Shown in pieces: positions 49,798 through 59,051 of a stretch of 64,000 nucleotides of DNA (the stretch's first letter is position 1; every line of letters begins with the position of its first letter). The position numbers and the translations under genes are program-made. The DNA comes from Alkalimonas amylolytica (lineage in GTDB: Bacteria > Pseudomonadota > Gammaproteobacteria > Enterobacterales > Alteromonadaceae). The DNA lies in NCBI RefSeq assembly GCF_900107845.1, contig NZ_FNRM01000001.1, positions 553,209 through 617,208 of the forward strand, given 5' to 3'. The notes under the pieces were generated by a model. The model was given only the letters and a program-made list of their open reading frames with translations. It was not told the DNA's origin and did no database searches.

Positions 49798-51138
49798 ATG
49801 TTAGAAAAAGTCTTGATTGCCAACCGGGGCGAAATTGCACTGCGCATTCTGCGTGCCTGCAAAGAGCTCGGGATCAAGACGGTCGCCGTGCACTCCACGG
49901 TCGATCGTAACCTGAAACATGTGCTGCTGGCCGATGAAACCATCTGCATCGGCCCAGCGCCCTCACCGAAAAGTTATCTGAATGTGCCGGCCCTGATCGC
50001 AGCGGCAGAAGTCACCAATGCCCAGGCCATTCACCCAGGCTATGGCTTTTTAGCAGAAAACGCCGAGTTCGCGCAGCAAGTGGAAGAAAGCGGCCTGGTC
50101 TTTATTGGCCCACGGCCGGATTCCATCCGCTTAATGGGCGATAAAGTCTCAGCCATCGAGGCGATGAAAAAAGCCGGCGTGCCCTGCGTGCCTGGTTCCG
50201 ACGGTGCGGTCGGTGATGATGCCGTCAAAAACAAAGCCATTGCCAATCGTATCGGCTACCCGATCATTGTCAAAGCTGCTGGCGGCGGCGGTGGTCGCGG
50301 CATGCGGGTGGTGCGCTCCGAAAGCGAACTTATTAGTTCCATTGAGATGACCAAAGCCGAAGCCAAAGCTGCCTTTGGCAACGACATGGTATACATGGAG
50401 AAATTCCTGGAAAACCCACGCCATGTTGAGGTGCAGGTTCTGGCCGATGGTCAGGGCCATGCCATTCACCTGGGTGAGCGCGACTGCTCGATGCAGCGCC
50501 GCCACCAAAAAGTGGTGGAAGAGGCTCCGGCCCCTGGCATTACTCAGGAGCTGCGTGACTTTATCGGCGGCCGCTGCGTCGATGCTTGCAAGGTGATGAA
50601 CTACCGCGGCGCCGGTACCTTTGAGTTCTTGTTTGAAAACGGTGAGTTTTTCTTTATTGAAATGAACACCCGCATTCAGGTGGAGCATCCGGTCACTGAA
50701 ATGATTACCGGTGTCGATCTGATCAAAGAGCAGTTGCGCATCGCTTCTGGCTTGCCGCTGAGCATCAAGCAAGAAGACATTGTGATTCGTGGCCATGCCA
50801 TCGAATGCCGTATCAATGCCGAAGATCCAGCCACCTTTATTCCATCGCCAGGCACCATTACCCGCTTCCATCCGCCGGGTGGTTTTGGCGTCCGCTGGGA
50901 CTCGCACATTTATGCCGATTACACAGTACCACCGAATTACGATTCGATGGTTGGCAAGCTGATCACCTATGGTGATAGCCGCGATGTGGCCATTGCCAAA
51001 ATGCGCAATGCCCTGAGCGAACTGCTGGTTGGCGGCATTAAAACCAATATCCCGCTGCACAAAGATATTATGAATGATGCTGGCTTTTGCAAAGGCGGCA
51101 CCAATATTCATTATCTGGAAAAGAAGCTCGGCTTATAA
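49798..51138 (+). CDS. accC: Biotin carboxylase subunit of acetyl-CoA carboxylase
   Basis: ATP-grasp enzyme of 446 residues that carboxylates biotin on AccB. Motifs: [30 protein letters not shown] glycine-rich loop, [13 protein letters not shown], and [21 protein letters not shown]. Forms the accBC operon; a strong terminator follows. Confidence 0.98.
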   Translation: MLEKVLIANRGEIALRILRACKELGIKTVAVHSTVDRNLKHVLLADETICIGPAPSPKSYLNVPALIAAAEVTNAQAIHPGYGFLAENAEFAQQVEESGLVFIGPRPDSIRLMGDKVSAIEAMKKAGVPCVPGSDGAVGDDAVKNKAIANRIGYPIIVKAAGGGGGRGMRVVRSESELISSIEMTKAEAKAAFGNDMVYMEKFLENPRHVEVQVLADGQGHAIHLGERDCSMQRRHQKVVEEAPAPGITQELRDFIGGRCVDACKVMNYRGAGTFEFLFENGEFFFIEMNTRIQVEHPVTEMITGVDLIKEQLRIASGLPLSIKQEDIVIRGHAIECRINAEDPATFIPSPGTITRFHPPGGFGVRWDSHIYADYTVPPNYDSMVGKLITYGDSRDVAIAKMRNALSELLVGGIKTNIPLHKDIMNDAGFCKGGTNIHYLEKKLGL

Positions 51139-51158
51139 ACCTGGCTACCTCCCTTCCA

Positions 51159-51184
51159 AACAGGCTCTGCGGAGCCTGTTTTGT
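51159..51184 (+). terminator. accBC terminator
   Basis: Perfect 9-bp stem AACAGGCTC / GAGCCTGTT with loop TGCG and a T-rich tail. Confidence 0.92.
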
Positions 51185-51274
51185 TTTGATGTCCTCATGA
51201 CCCTGCTTTTTTTCGGCTTTGTCGCTGGCTGATGATAGAATACCGTTTTTTACAGCTGAACCATGAGAACCGCC

Positions 51275-52159
51275 ATGCCCTGGATCCAACTTCGTATTCA
51301 AACCACCGAACATCATGCCGAGCAAGTCAGTGACATGCTGATTGGCTGGGGTGCCCAGGCCGTGACCTTTATCGACAGCAAAGACACCCCCATTTACGAA
51401 CCGCTGCCCGGCGAAGTGTTGTACTGGCAGGACACCACCGTGATGGGTTTGTTTGAAGCCGATCATCCCATGCAGGCAGTATTGGATAAACTGCGGCAAA
51501 CGGCTTTGTTTAAGCAGGGGCTAAGCTACAAACTGGAACAGCTGGAGGACAAAGACTGGGAGCGCGAGTGGATGGATAACTTCCACCCCATTCAGTTTGG
51601 TGAGCGGCTCTGGGTCTGCCCCAGCTGGCGCGCAATTCCTGACCCAGGTGCCATCAATGTACTGCTGGACCCCGGCATTGCCTTTGGCACCGGCACCCAC
51701 CCCACCACAGCCCTTTGTATGCAATGGCTGGATGCGCATATTGAGCCGGAACAAACCGTGGTCGATTTTGGTTGTGGCTCCGGCATTCTGGCCATTGCCG
51801 CCCTAAAGCTTGGCGCCAAACGGGTCGTAGGCATCGACATCGACCCCCAGGCCATCCAAGCCAGCATGGCCAATGCTGAGCGCAATGCAGTGGCCGATAA
51901 GCTGGAGCTCTATTTACCCAAAGATCAACCTAGCTTAAACGCTGATGTGGTGGTAGCTAATATTTTGGCAGGGCCTCTGGCCGAGCTGAATCAGATCATT
52001 GCCGCTTACGTGCGCCCTGGCGGCAGCCTGGTGATGTCCGGTATTTTGCCACAACAGGCAGAGCAGGTAATGGCCGCCTACCGCGATCGTTTTGTATTCG
52101 ATCCTGTGGTGGAACAGGACGAATGGATACGCCTGAGCGCTCGTAAGCACAGTGTTTAA
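51275..52159 (+). CDS. prmA: Ribosomal protein L11 methyltransferase PrmA
   Basis: Trimethylates L11. It has 294 residues from ATG 51275 ([11 protein letters not shown]), as in E. coli, rather than from an upstream ATG. Substrate-recognition N-terminal domain (about 1-60) and class I methyltransferase domain with [14 protein letters not shown] and [20 protein letters not shown], then NILAGPL. It precedes the zinc-related gene and dusB-fis. Confidence 0.96.
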   Translation: MPWIQLRIQTTEHHAEQVSDMLIGWGAQAVTFIDSKDTPIYEPLPGEVLYWQDTTVMGLFEADHPMQAVLDKLRQTALFKQGLSYKLEQLEDKDWEREWMDNFHPIQFGERLWVCPSWRAIPDPGAINVLLDPGIAFGTGTHPTTALCMQWLDAHIEPEQTVVDFGCGSGILAIAALKLGAKRVVGIDIDPQAIQASMANAERNAVADKLELYLPKDQPSLNADVVVANILAGPLAELNQIIAAYVRPGGSLVMSGILPQQAEQVMAAYRDRFVFDPVVEQDEWIRLSARKHSV

Positions 52160-52234
52160 CGGAAAAACAGCTCCGATCACCGTTGAGCAGCATGAAATCA
52201 AGGCGAAAGGGACTGGCCATCTTTAGCTGTTTAA

Positions 52235-52249
52235 TGTTATGTTATAACA
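52235..52249. promoter_or_regulatory. Zur box upstream of the AztD-like gene
   Basis: TGTTAT-GTT-ATAACA, arms identical to the gammaproteobacterial Zur consensus with the correct 3-bp centre. It is extended by AA on the left, and CATAACATAACA follows on the right (an extra half-site). It lies 28 bases before the GTG start and overlaps a TATAAC -10-like hexamer, so repression by zinc-loaded Zur is likely. Confidence 0.8.
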
Positions 52250-52277
52250 AATCATAACATAACACCGGAGATTTGCT

Positions 52278-53624
52278 GTGCGCACTTCAACCTCTTTTCC
52301 TCTGGCAGCCACCCTGGCACTGGCCAGCGGCTTACTGCTGACCGGCTGTAACGACAGCCACACCTATCTGAACACTGTGGCCGAGGATCAACACGATCAT
52401 GGCCATGACCACGATCATGATCACGGTCACCACAGTACCGAAGGTGGTCGTTTGGTCATCACCGCTGCGCCACATCATGATGATGATGATCACGACCATA
52501 ACCACCATCATGTCTATGTGTTCGATTTGCATGACAATGAAATCATCGCCGAACTGGAAACGGAGCACGAAGTATCCCAACTGTTCGCCAGCCCGGGCTT
52601 TCGGTTTGCCCTGTTAAATCAACGCAGCGAAAACATCACCCAGATACTCGATGGCGGTCAGTGGCAGGAAGATCATGGCGATCACATGCACGACTATGTG
52701 CAGGCTCCAGTCATGCTTAGCTTTGAACTGGAAGGCCCGGCTCCTACCCATTATGAGGCCCATGAAGGCCTGGCAGCACTATTTTACGATGGTTACGCCG
52801 ATCCACAGCAAAATGCTGCTGTATTCGTATTCAACGATGACGATCTGGCCCATGGCCGCATTGGCGCCAGCCTGACGCTGGATATCAACCAGCACGGTAC
52901 CGCTGAAGTTCGTGGCGACTATCTGCTAACCACCTACCGGGCCGCCGGTACTGCGACCACCTTGCCAAGCCAGGTTGAGCTGTACCACCGCCATGACGAT
53001 CATTACGATTTTGAAATTCGTTTCAATGAGCCGTGCGAACGCTTGCATGGCAGCTATTCAATTGCAGATTACACGCTATTCGGTTGTGCTGATGGTGTAC
53101 TGTTAGTGGAACAACGCGGCACTCAGTTTCTGGCCAGCAAAATTGCCAATGCCGAAAGCCTGACTGGCCGTATTGGCAGCTTTAGTGGCCATAATCACCA
53201 GCATGAAGTGATTGGCTATGCCGGCCAGGCCATCTGGATCATTGATGCCATTCACGGCAGCATGCGTGAGCTGGATTGGCGTGGCGACAGCGAGGTAACC
53301 CGACTTGCCTCCGCGGTGGATGCTCATGGCGAGCATTATGCGGTGCTGGATAGCAGTGGCACCCTGCATGTGTTCGATTGGGAGGCCGATTTCGCTTTGA
53401 AAGACAGCCTGGCATTGATCGAAACCATCGACAACAACAACCGGCCGCGCATTGCCATCAATCAGCAAAATGAAACCATTTACCTGACCGATCCGGTGGC
53501 AAAGCAACTGGTGGTGGTTGATTTACACAGCCTGACGGTTGAGCGCATTTCGCTGGATTTCGAGCCAGCGCTGATCACCTGGCTGGGTGTCGCGGACCCA
53601 TCGCACGATGAGCATGATCACTAA
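52278..53624 (+). CDS. His-rich beta-propeller lipoprotein, AztD-like zinc metallochaperone candidate
   Basis: A 448-residue putative lipoprotein with GTG start (GGAG ribosome site at seven bases). Leader LASGLLLTGC has a lipobox with Cys near residue 24. Two His/Asp-rich clusters follow (DHGHDHDHDHGHH and HHDDDDHDHNHHH), then repeated beta-strand segments typical of a propeller (VYVFDLHDNEI, LHVFDWEADF, IYLTDPVAKQLVVVDL), and an acidic His tail (HDEHDH). This fits AztD, the periplasmic zinc chaperone known from Paracoccus AztABCD. No ABC importer is adjacent. The Zur-type operator supports a zinc-scavenging role. Confidence 0.78.
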   Translation: MRTSTSFPLAATLALASGLLLTGCNDSHTYLNTVAEDQHDHGHDHDHDHGHHSTEGGRLVITAAPHHDDDDHDHNHHHVYVFDLHDNEIIAELETEHEVSQLFASPGFRFALLNQRSENITQILDGGQWQEDHGDHMHDYVQAPVMLSFELEGPAPTHYEAHEGLAALFYDGYADPQQNAAVFVFNDDDLAHGRIGASLTLDINQHGTAEVRGDYLLTTYRAAGTATTLPSQVELYHRHDDHYDFEIRFNEPCERLHGSYSIADYTLFGCADGVLLVEQRGTQFLASKIANAESLTGRIGSFSGHNHQHEVIGYAGQAIWIIDAIHGSMRELDWRGDSEVTRLASAVDAHGEHYAVLDSSGTLHVFDWEADFALKDSLALIETIDNNNRPRIAINQQNETIYLTDPVAKQLVVVDLHSLTVERISLDFEPALITWLGVADPSHDEHDH

Positions 53625-53677
53625 AGGGTTCTAACCCTCCCGGTTTCCTGCACCTTCGTTCCTGAGTGTTGGATATT

Positions 53678-53705
53678 GGCGCCGCCTTTGAGTGGCGCCT
53701 TTTTT
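53678..53705 (+). terminator. Terminator after the AztD-like gene
   Basis: Stem GGCGCC / GGCGCC with a 10-base loop followed by a T-run. Confidence 0.75.
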
Positions 53706-53809
53706 ATCCCGATGTCAGACCTGGCCCGATGTTGGCCAAAATTCAAGCAGTTAGCTTTTGTCAAGGCGTCAGGGCGCAATAAATTTCAGAATTGTTTAAA
53801 TATTAGCCT

Positions 53810-53837
53810 TTGCAAGGCGGGCAAAAATCCGTAAACT
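53810..53837 (+). promoter_or_regulatory. dusB-fis promoter
   Basis: TTGCAA (53810), 16-bp spacer, TAAACT (53832), followed by the GC-rich discriminator TGCGCCCCC. A GC-rich discriminator is typical of stringently controlled promoters such as fis. Confidence 0.65.
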
Positions 53838-53880
53838 TGCGCCCCCTGAGGGTAAGAGCTGTGCGAGCTGAGCGAATAAA

Positions 53881-54852
53881 GTGCGAATCGGTCCCTATCA
53901 ACTGCCGAACAATGTAATTTGTGCCCCTATGGCAGGTGTCACGGACGTTGCCTTTCGTCAGCTGTGTCGTCGATTTGGTGCAGGCCTGGCGGTGTCGGAA
54001 ATGCTCTCCAGCAATCCGTTGGTGTGGCAGAGTGAGAAATCACAAAAGCGCATGACGCATCAGACTGAAAGTGGCATCCGCTCGGTGCAGATTGCCGGGG
54101 CCGATCCGGCACAAATGGCTGAAGCCGCACAGTACAATGTTGAGCTGGGTGCCGATATCATTGATATCAATATGGGCTGCCCGGCCAAGAAAGTGAATAA
54201 AAAACTGGCTGGTTCTGCGCTACTGCAATTTCCGCAATTGGTGGAACAGATCATCCAGGCCGTGGTCCAAGCCGTGTCGGTGCCAGTGACACTGAAAATT
54301 CGCACTGGCTGGCATCCGGATCACAAGAATGGGGTGGAAATTGCCCGTATTGCCGAAGCCAATGGCATACAAGCGCTGGCGGTTCATGGCCGCACCCGTG
54401 CTTGTATGTACAAAGGGAACGCAGAATACGATACAATTCGCGCCATCAAACAGGCCGTCACCCTACCGGTGATTGCCAATGGTGATGTAACCTCACCACA
54501 AAAAGCCAAAATGGTGCTTGATTACACCGGCGCGGACGCCATTATGATTGGCCGCGCAGCCCAGGGTCGCCCTTGGATCTTCCGGGAAGTGGTTCACTTC
54601 CTGGCCACAGGGCAGGAATTAGCGCCCCCTGAGCTTTCGGAAGTCGAGTCTATTTTGCAAGAGCATGTGCAGGGATTGCATCAGCTCTATGGCCAGCACT
54701 TGGGGCCACGCATCGCGCGTAAACATGTTGGCTGGTATCTGGCCGAGCATGATGCAGCCGGTGCATTTCGTCGAGAATTCAACGCCATCGAGCTGCCTGA
54801 ACAGCAGCTGGAGGCGTTAACTATGTATTTTCATCAACTAGCAGCAACTTAA
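53881..54852 (+). CDS. dusB: tRNA-dihydrouridine synthase B
   Basis: FMN-dependent enzyme of 323 residues that reduces U17 in tRNA. GTG start. Motifs: APMAGVTDVAFRQLCRRFGAGL, INMGCPAKKVNKKLAGSAL with catalytic Cys, HGRTRACMYKG and IMIGRAAQGRPWIFRE. It is transcribed with fis, which begins 16 bases downstream, the standard arrangement. Confidence 0.97.
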   Translation: MRIGPYQLPNNVICAPMAGVTDVAFRQLCRRFGAGLAVSEMLSSNPLVWQSEKSQKRMTHQTESGIRSVQIAGADPAQMAEAAQYNVELGADIIDINMGCPAKKVNKKLAGSALLQFPQLVEQIIQAVVQAVSVPVTLKIRTGWHPDHKNGVEIARIAEANGIQALAVHGRTRACMYKGNAEYDTIRAIKQAVTLPVIANGDVTSPQKAKMVLDYTGADAIMIGRAAQGRPWIFREVVHFLATGQELAPPELSEVESILQEHVQGLHQLYGQHLGPRIARKHVGWYLAEHDAAGAFRREFNAIELPEQQLEALTMYFHQLAAT

Positions 54853-54867
54853 GTAAAGAGAATCGCA

Positions 54868-55158
54868 ATGTTTAATGAAACTGTTTCTTCGCCTTTTATC
54901 ACCAATGCCCATGTGCAGTCTCAGGAAAAACCACAAGCGCTGAGAACCGCTGCTCAAAAAGCCGTTGCGCACTACCTGCAACAACTGAATGGTCAGGACG
55001 TCAATGATCTGTACAACCTGGTGTTGTCTGAGCTGGAGCGTCCTCTGCTGGAAGAAGTGATGAAATATACCCGTGGCAACCAAACCCGTGCTGCCAACCT
55101 GATGGGTATTAACCGCGGCACCCTGCGGAAAAAATTAAAACAGTACGGCATGAGCTGA
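54868..55158 (+). CDS. fis: Nucleoid-associated protein Fis
   Basis: DNA-bending homodimer of 96 residues, two shorter than in E. coli. The C-terminal helix-turn-helix ([26 protein letters not shown]) is nearly invariant, and the central helices ([18 protein letters not shown]) match. Second gene of dusB-fis. Confidence 0.98.
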   Translation: MFNETVSSPFITNAHVQSQEKPQALRTAAQKAVAHYLQQLNGQDVNDLYNLVLSELERPLLEEVMKYTRGNQTRAANLMGINRGTLRKKLKQYGMS

Positions 55159-55165
55159 GACTGAT

Positions 55166-55210
55166 GCAGGGGCACCGCCCCTGCTTAAAAGCACCGCAAG
55201 GTGCTTTTTT
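55166..55210 (+). terminator. fis terminator (double hairpin)
   Basis: First hairpin GCAGGGG / CCCCTGC (55166-55184), then AAGCACC / GGTGCTT with GCAA loop (55189-55206) and a T-run. Confidence 0.9.
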
Positions 55211-55249
55211 CGTTTTAATCGCCCCCGTTTGAGCAACAGAGAATCAAAA

Positions 55250-56836
55250 ATGACTACCTATCGCCCTATTCGTCGTGCACTGCTAAGTGTGTCGGACAAA
55301 ACCGGTATTGTTGAATTTGCCAGCGCCCTCCATCAGATGCAAGTAGAGATCCTTTCTACCGGCGGTACCGCCAAGCTGCTGGCTGAGCATGGCATTCCTG
55401 TACAGGAAGTCTCCAACTACACCGGTCACCCGGAAATCATGGCTGGCCGCGTTAAGACGCTGCACCCGAAAGTGCATGGTGGCATTCTGGCACGCCGTGG
55501 TCAGGACGAAGCCGTGATGGCTGAACATGGCATTGGTGCCATCGATCTGGTGGCAGTCAACCTGTATCCTTTTGCCAAAACCGTGGCCAATAAAGATTGC
55601 AGCCTGGAAGATGCCATTGAAAACATCGATATCGGTGGCCCAACCATGGTGCGTGCTGCGGCGAAGAACCACAAGGACGTTACCATCATTGTCAACGCCA
55701 GTGACTACGCCACCGTATTGAGTGAAATGAAGACCCATCAGGGCGGCACCACCCATGCCACCCGTTTCAGTCTGGCGATTGCGGCTTTTGAGCACACCGC
55801 CCAGTACGATGGCATGATTGCCAACTACTTTGGCACCATGCTACCAGCCTATGACACACCGGCCGAGCCCGCCAGCCGCTTCCCACGTACCTTCAACAGC
55901 CAGTTTGTGAAGAAGCAGGATTTACGCTACGGCGAGAACAGCCACCAGCAAGCAGCATTCTATATCGACCCAACGGCTCAGGAAGCATCCGTTGCTACAG
56001 CCACTCAGCTGCAAGGCAAAGCGCTGTCGTACAACAACATCGCCGACACCGATGCCGCGCTGGAGTGCGTGAAAGAGTTCAGTGAGCCGGCCTGTGTCAT
56101 CGTCAAACACGCCAATCCATGCGGGGTAGCCATTGGCGATAGCATTCTGGCTGCTTATGAACGTGCGTATCAGACCGATCCAACCTCGGCCTTTGGTGGC
56201 ATCATCGCCTTTAACCGCGAGCTGGATGACACTACCGCCAAAGCCATCATCGACCGCCAGTTTGTCGAAGTGATCATTGCCCCTGCTGCCAGTGAAGCAG
56301 CCGTTGCCGTGATTGGCAGCAAACCGAATGTACGCTTGCTGGTTTGCGGTGCTTTCAGTGCCCCAGCGCCAGCAGTGGATATCAAGCAGGTCAATGGCGG
56401 TATTTTGCTGCAAGACCGCGATCAGGCCAGTGTCAGCGAAAGCGATCTGAAAGTGGTGACCAAGCGCCAGCCAACTGAGCAGGAACTGAGTGACTTATTG
56501 TTCTGTTGGAAAGTAGCTAAATACGTCAAATCCAATGCCATCGTGTATGTCAAAGACAGCATGACCATTGGCGTAGGTGCCGGCCAGATGAGCCGTGTAT
56601 ACAGCGCCAAGATCGCGGGCATTAAAGCTGCCGATGAAAAACTGGAAGTAAAAGGCTCGGTGATGGCCTCGGATGCTTTCTTCCCGTTTCGCGATGGTAT
56701 CGATGCCGCTGCTGCCGCTGGTATTACTGCGGTGATCCAGCCAGGTGGCTCAATGCGCGATGCCGAAGTGATTGCAGCAGCCGATGAGCACGGCATGGCC
56801 ATGGTATTTACCGGCGTGCGTCACTTCCGTCACTAA
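55250..56836 (+). CDS. purH: Bifunctional AICAR transformylase / IMP cyclohydrolase
   Basis: Last two steps of IMP synthesis. It has 528 residues from ATG 55250 ([19 protein letters not shown]). N-terminal MGS-like cyclohydrolase domain (about 1-190) with GGRV-type [23 protein letters not shown], and C-terminal transformylase with [18 protein letters not shown] and [12 protein letters not shown] strong terminator follows. Confidence 0.98.
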   Translation: MTTYRPIRRALLSVSDKTGIVEFASALHQMQVEILSTGGTAKLLAEHGIPVQEVSNYTGHPEIMAGRVKTLHPKVHGGILARRGQDEAVMAEHGIGAIDLVAVNLYPFAKTVANKDCSLEDAIENIDIGGPTMVRAAAKNHKDVTIIVNASDYATVLSEMKTHQGGTTHATRFSLAIAAFEHTAQYDGMIANYFGTMLPAYDTPAEPASRFPRTFNSQFVKKQDLRYGENSHQQAAFYIDPTAQEASVATATQLQGKALSYNNIADTDAALECVKEFSEPACVIVKHANPCGVAIGDSILAAYERAYQTDPTSAFGGIIAFNRELDDTTAKAIIDRQFVEVIIAPAASEAAVAVIGSKPNVRLLVCGAFSAPAPAVDIKQVNGGILLQDRDQASVSESDLKVVTKRQPTEQELSDLLFCWKVAKYVKSNAIVYVKDSMTIGVGAGQMSRVYSAKIAGIKAADEKLEVKGSVMASDAFFPFRDGIDAAAAAGITAVIQPGGSMRDAEVIAAADEHGMAMVFTGVRHFRH

Positions 56837-56854
56837 CCCTTGTTTCCGCTCTTC

Positions 56855-56881
56855 AACGGCAGCCTCTGGCTGCCGTTTTTA
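56855..56881 (+). terminator. purH terminator
   Basis: Perfect 9-bp stem ACGGCAGCC / GGCTGCCGT with a 3-base loop and a T-run. Confidence 0.92.
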
Positions 56882-56956
56882 TTTACCCGGCCACCACTTC
56901 GGCCGAACCGGCTGATCTATACTAGAAGTCTTTCAGAGCAAGCAAAGGAAAACAGA

Positions 56957-57235
56957 ATGCATCACGAACGCTGGCGAGTGCTGATCCATGGCAAAGTGCA
57001 AGGCGTGTTTTACCGGGCATCAACCCAGCAACAAGCCCGGATGCTGGGTTTAACCGGCTACTGCCAGAACCTGGACGATGGCCGGGTGCAGGTGGTGGCC
57101 GAAGGCATGCCGGATCAGTTGCAGCAGCTGCTGGAATGGTGCTGGCAAGGTCCGGCCCAGGCAGAAGTTACCGCCATTGATGTCGATAAAGACTTACCGA
57201 CGGACGAATGGCAGGATTTTCAGATCCGGCACTAG
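56957..57235 (+). CDS. Acylphosphatase
   Basis: A 92-residue enzyme hydrolysing acyl phosphates (YccX/AcyP family). The catalytic Arg is in GKVQGVFYRAST and the Asn in GYCQNLDDGRVQV. The start at 56957 gives the normal length; upstream codons overlap the purH terminator. Ribosome site AAAGGA precedes the ATG. Confidence 0.92.
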   Translation: MHHERWRVLIHGKVQGVFYRASTQQQARMLGLTGYCQNLDDGRVQVVAEGMPDQLQQLLEWCWQGPAQAEVTAIDVDKDLPTDEWQDFQIRH

Positions 57236-57299
57236 TTCAGGGATGATTCAGGGTTGCCACATAGAATAAAGATGTATAACAGTCTTCGAGGATAAGTCG

Positions 57300-58112
57300 A
57301 TGAAATCGTTACCCGCAAGCTTTTTAGCTGCCAGTATGCTGCTACTCGGTTGTACCGAACCAAATGTGCCATTCAGTGCTGATGAGGCGAGTACCGCACC
57401 TGTGGTGGATCAGGCCCACAATAGCCGCAATGCGCTCGACTGGGACGGCCGTTACGAGGGGATTTTGCCCTGCGCCGATTGCGAAGGCATTCAAACCAGA
57501 CTCACGCTGCAGCAGGATGGCCATTTCCAATTAGAAACCCGGTATCTGGGTAAATCCGAGCACCTATTCCGTGAGCAGGGCGCATTCGAGTGGGACAGCA
57601 GTGGCCAGATTATTCGTTTGGAGCGATCTCAACCAGGCAGTGACCAGTTTTTTGTCGGGGAAAACGTACTCTGGCAATTGGATATGAATGGGCAGCGCAT
57701 CACCGGTGAATTGGCAGAGAATTACAAGCTGCATAAAGCACCACCAGCTCAACTGGCAGCAAGCCCACTGGCCGGTACCAGGTGGCAGCTGACCGAACTG
57801 ATGGGCCAGCAGCTGCCAGACGATAACCCAGCCTATATTGTCTTTAGCAGCACGGAGCCTAGAGTCCATGGCAATGCCGGATGCAATCGTTTCTTTGGTG
57901 GCTATGAGCTGAATATGGAGCACATGCGGCTGCGTTTGTCCGGTATTGGCATGACGCAGATGGCTTGCTTGCAAGATACCATCGAACCGGAGTTTTCCCA
58001 AGTGCTGCAAAGCTTTGATAACTTTAACCTGACCGACGACAGCCTGACGCTAAACCGAGCCAGGATGGCGCCACTGGCGCGCTTTACCGCCGCAGGCCCT
58101 GCCGGGAAATAA
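57300..58112 (+). CDS. Lipoprotein with NlpE-like and META (HslJ-like) domains
   Basis: A 270-residue lipoprotein: leader with lipobox LLLGC (Cys near residue 18), an NlpE-type N-terminal barrel (about 48-150) with the CxxC motif in GILPCADCEGIQT, and a C-terminal META domain (about 155-262; LAGTRWQLTEL, GNAGCNRFFGGY, MACLQDTIEPEF). E. coli NlpE signals surface contact and lipoprotein-sorting defects to CpxA; cpxRA is in this window. A META domain fused to NlpE_N occurs in other gammaproteobacteria. A direct Cpx link here is inferred. Confidence 0.85.
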   Translation: MKSLPASFLAASMLLLGCTEPNVPFSADEASTAPVVDQAHNSRNALDWDGRYEGILPCADCEGIQTRLTLQQDGHFQLETRYLGKSEHLFREQGAFEWDSSGQIIRLERSQPGSDQFFVGENVLWQLDMNGQRITGELAENYKLHKAPPAQLAASPLAGTRWQLTELMGQQLPDDNPAYIVFSSTEPRVHGNAGCNRFFGGYELNMEHMRLRLSGIGMTQMACLQDTIEPEFSQVLQSFDNFNLTDDSLTLNRARMAPLARFTAAGPAGK

Positions 58113-58130
58113 GCTGTTTTGCCTTGGGAA

Positions 58131-58158
58131 GGGTAAATGACAACGTTGTCATTTACCC
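58131..58158. promoter_or_regulatory. NagR-type operator over the nagB promoter
   Basis: Perfect 28-bp palindrome: GGGTAAATGACAAC followed by its exact reverse complement. The core AATGACA-ACGT-TGTCATT is of LacI-family type and matches my recollection of NagR sites in Shewanella relatives. It overlaps the -35 TTGTCA (58146), which is 17 bp from TATGTT (58169), so repression by steric block is likely. Confidence 0.82.
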
Positions 58159-58190
58159 TTAATTCTGCTATGTTAGCAGCATAAAATTCC

Positions 58191-58211
58191 ACCACCTGTT
58201 TGCCAGGTGGT
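58191..58211 (+). other. Leader hairpin of nagB
   Basis: Stem ACCACCTG / CAGGTGGT, five-base loop, no T-run, within the predicted 5' untranslated region of nagB, 29 bases before the ATG. It may stabilise the mRNA; a regulatory role is unproven. Confidence 0.5.
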
Positions 58212-58240
58212 TATGCTGTAAACAACACAGGAAGCCTGTT

Positions 58241-59035
58241 ATGCAGATTGTGATCCAGCCTAGTGCTGATGCTGTTGCTGAGTACGGTGCCGACCAGTTC
58301 AGTCGCTTGCTGAGTAAAAAACCCGACGCGGTGCTGGGGTTGGCTACAGGCTCGACCCCGGTTGCACTGTATCAAAAGCTGATTGCACGCTATCAGGCTG
58401 GCAAACTGAGTTTTGCTAAGGCAACCAGTTTTAACCTGGATGAATACTTAGGTCTGTCGCCCGAGCACCCGCAAAGCTACCATTACTTTATGCAGCAGCA
58501 GTTGTTTGCACTGATTGATATCCAGCCAGAACAAACTCATGTGCCCGCAGGCGATGCCGCCGATCCCATCGCTGCTTGTCACGACTACGAAGCCAGGATT
58601 GCAGCGGCTGGCGGTATCGACTTGCAGTTGCTTGGTATTGGCCGTAATGGTCATATTGGCTTTAACGAGCCCTCTTCTGGCCTGCGCTCGCGCACCCGGG
58701 TAAAAACCCTGACCCAGGCCACCATCAAAGACAACGCCCGCTTTTTTACCGAGGGCGAGTACCAGCCGCATTTGTCCATTACCATGGGCATCGGCACCAT
58801 CTTAGATGCCCGCAAAGTGCTGCTGCTGGCAACCGGTGAGGCCAAAGCCGATGCCGTCAAAGCCATGGTGGAAGGGCCACTTAGCGCGGCCTGCCCGGCC
58901 TCCGCCCTGCAACTGCATCAGCATGCGGTGGTGGTGCTGGATGAAGCGGCTGCCAGCAAGCTAAACGATCTCGCCTTTTACCATCATATCGAGCGGGAGA
59001 ATCAGTTGCTGCTGCAGCGGTTGGGGAAAAGCTAA
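58241..59035 (+). CDS. nagB: Glucosamine-6-phosphate deaminase
   Basis: Converts glucosamine-6-phosphate to fructose-6-phosphate and ammonia in amino-sugar catabolism. It has 264 residues. Motifs: [25 protein letters not shown] with catalytic Asp, and [17 protein letters not shown] with catalytic His. It stands alone here behind a NagR-type operator; the other nag genes (nagA, permease, kinase, nagR) are not in the window. Confidence 0.96.
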   Translation: MQIVIQPSADAVAEYGADQFSRLLSKKPDAVLGLATGSTPVALYQKLIARYQAGKLSFAKATSFNLDEYLGLSPEHPQSYHYFMQQQLFALIDIQPEQTHVPAGDAADPIAACHDYEARIAAAGGIDLQLLGIGRNGHIGFNEPSSGLRSRTRVKTLTQATIKDNARFFTEGEYQPHLSITMGIGTILDARKVLLLATGEAKADAVKAMVEGPLSAACPASALQLHQHAVVVLDEAAASKLNDLAFYHHIERENQLLLQRLGKS

Positions 59036-59051
59036 CACACCGCCTGATGGC

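Noticed and set aside
50149-51111. A 320-codon frame on the minus strand
   Set aside because: It lies antisense to accC and encodes a His/Ala-rich sequence without family features.
52390-52520. Low-complexity CAT/GAT repeats as a DNA repeat
   Set aside because: They encode the His/Asp clusters of the AztD-like protein in frame and are irregular; protein selection explains them.
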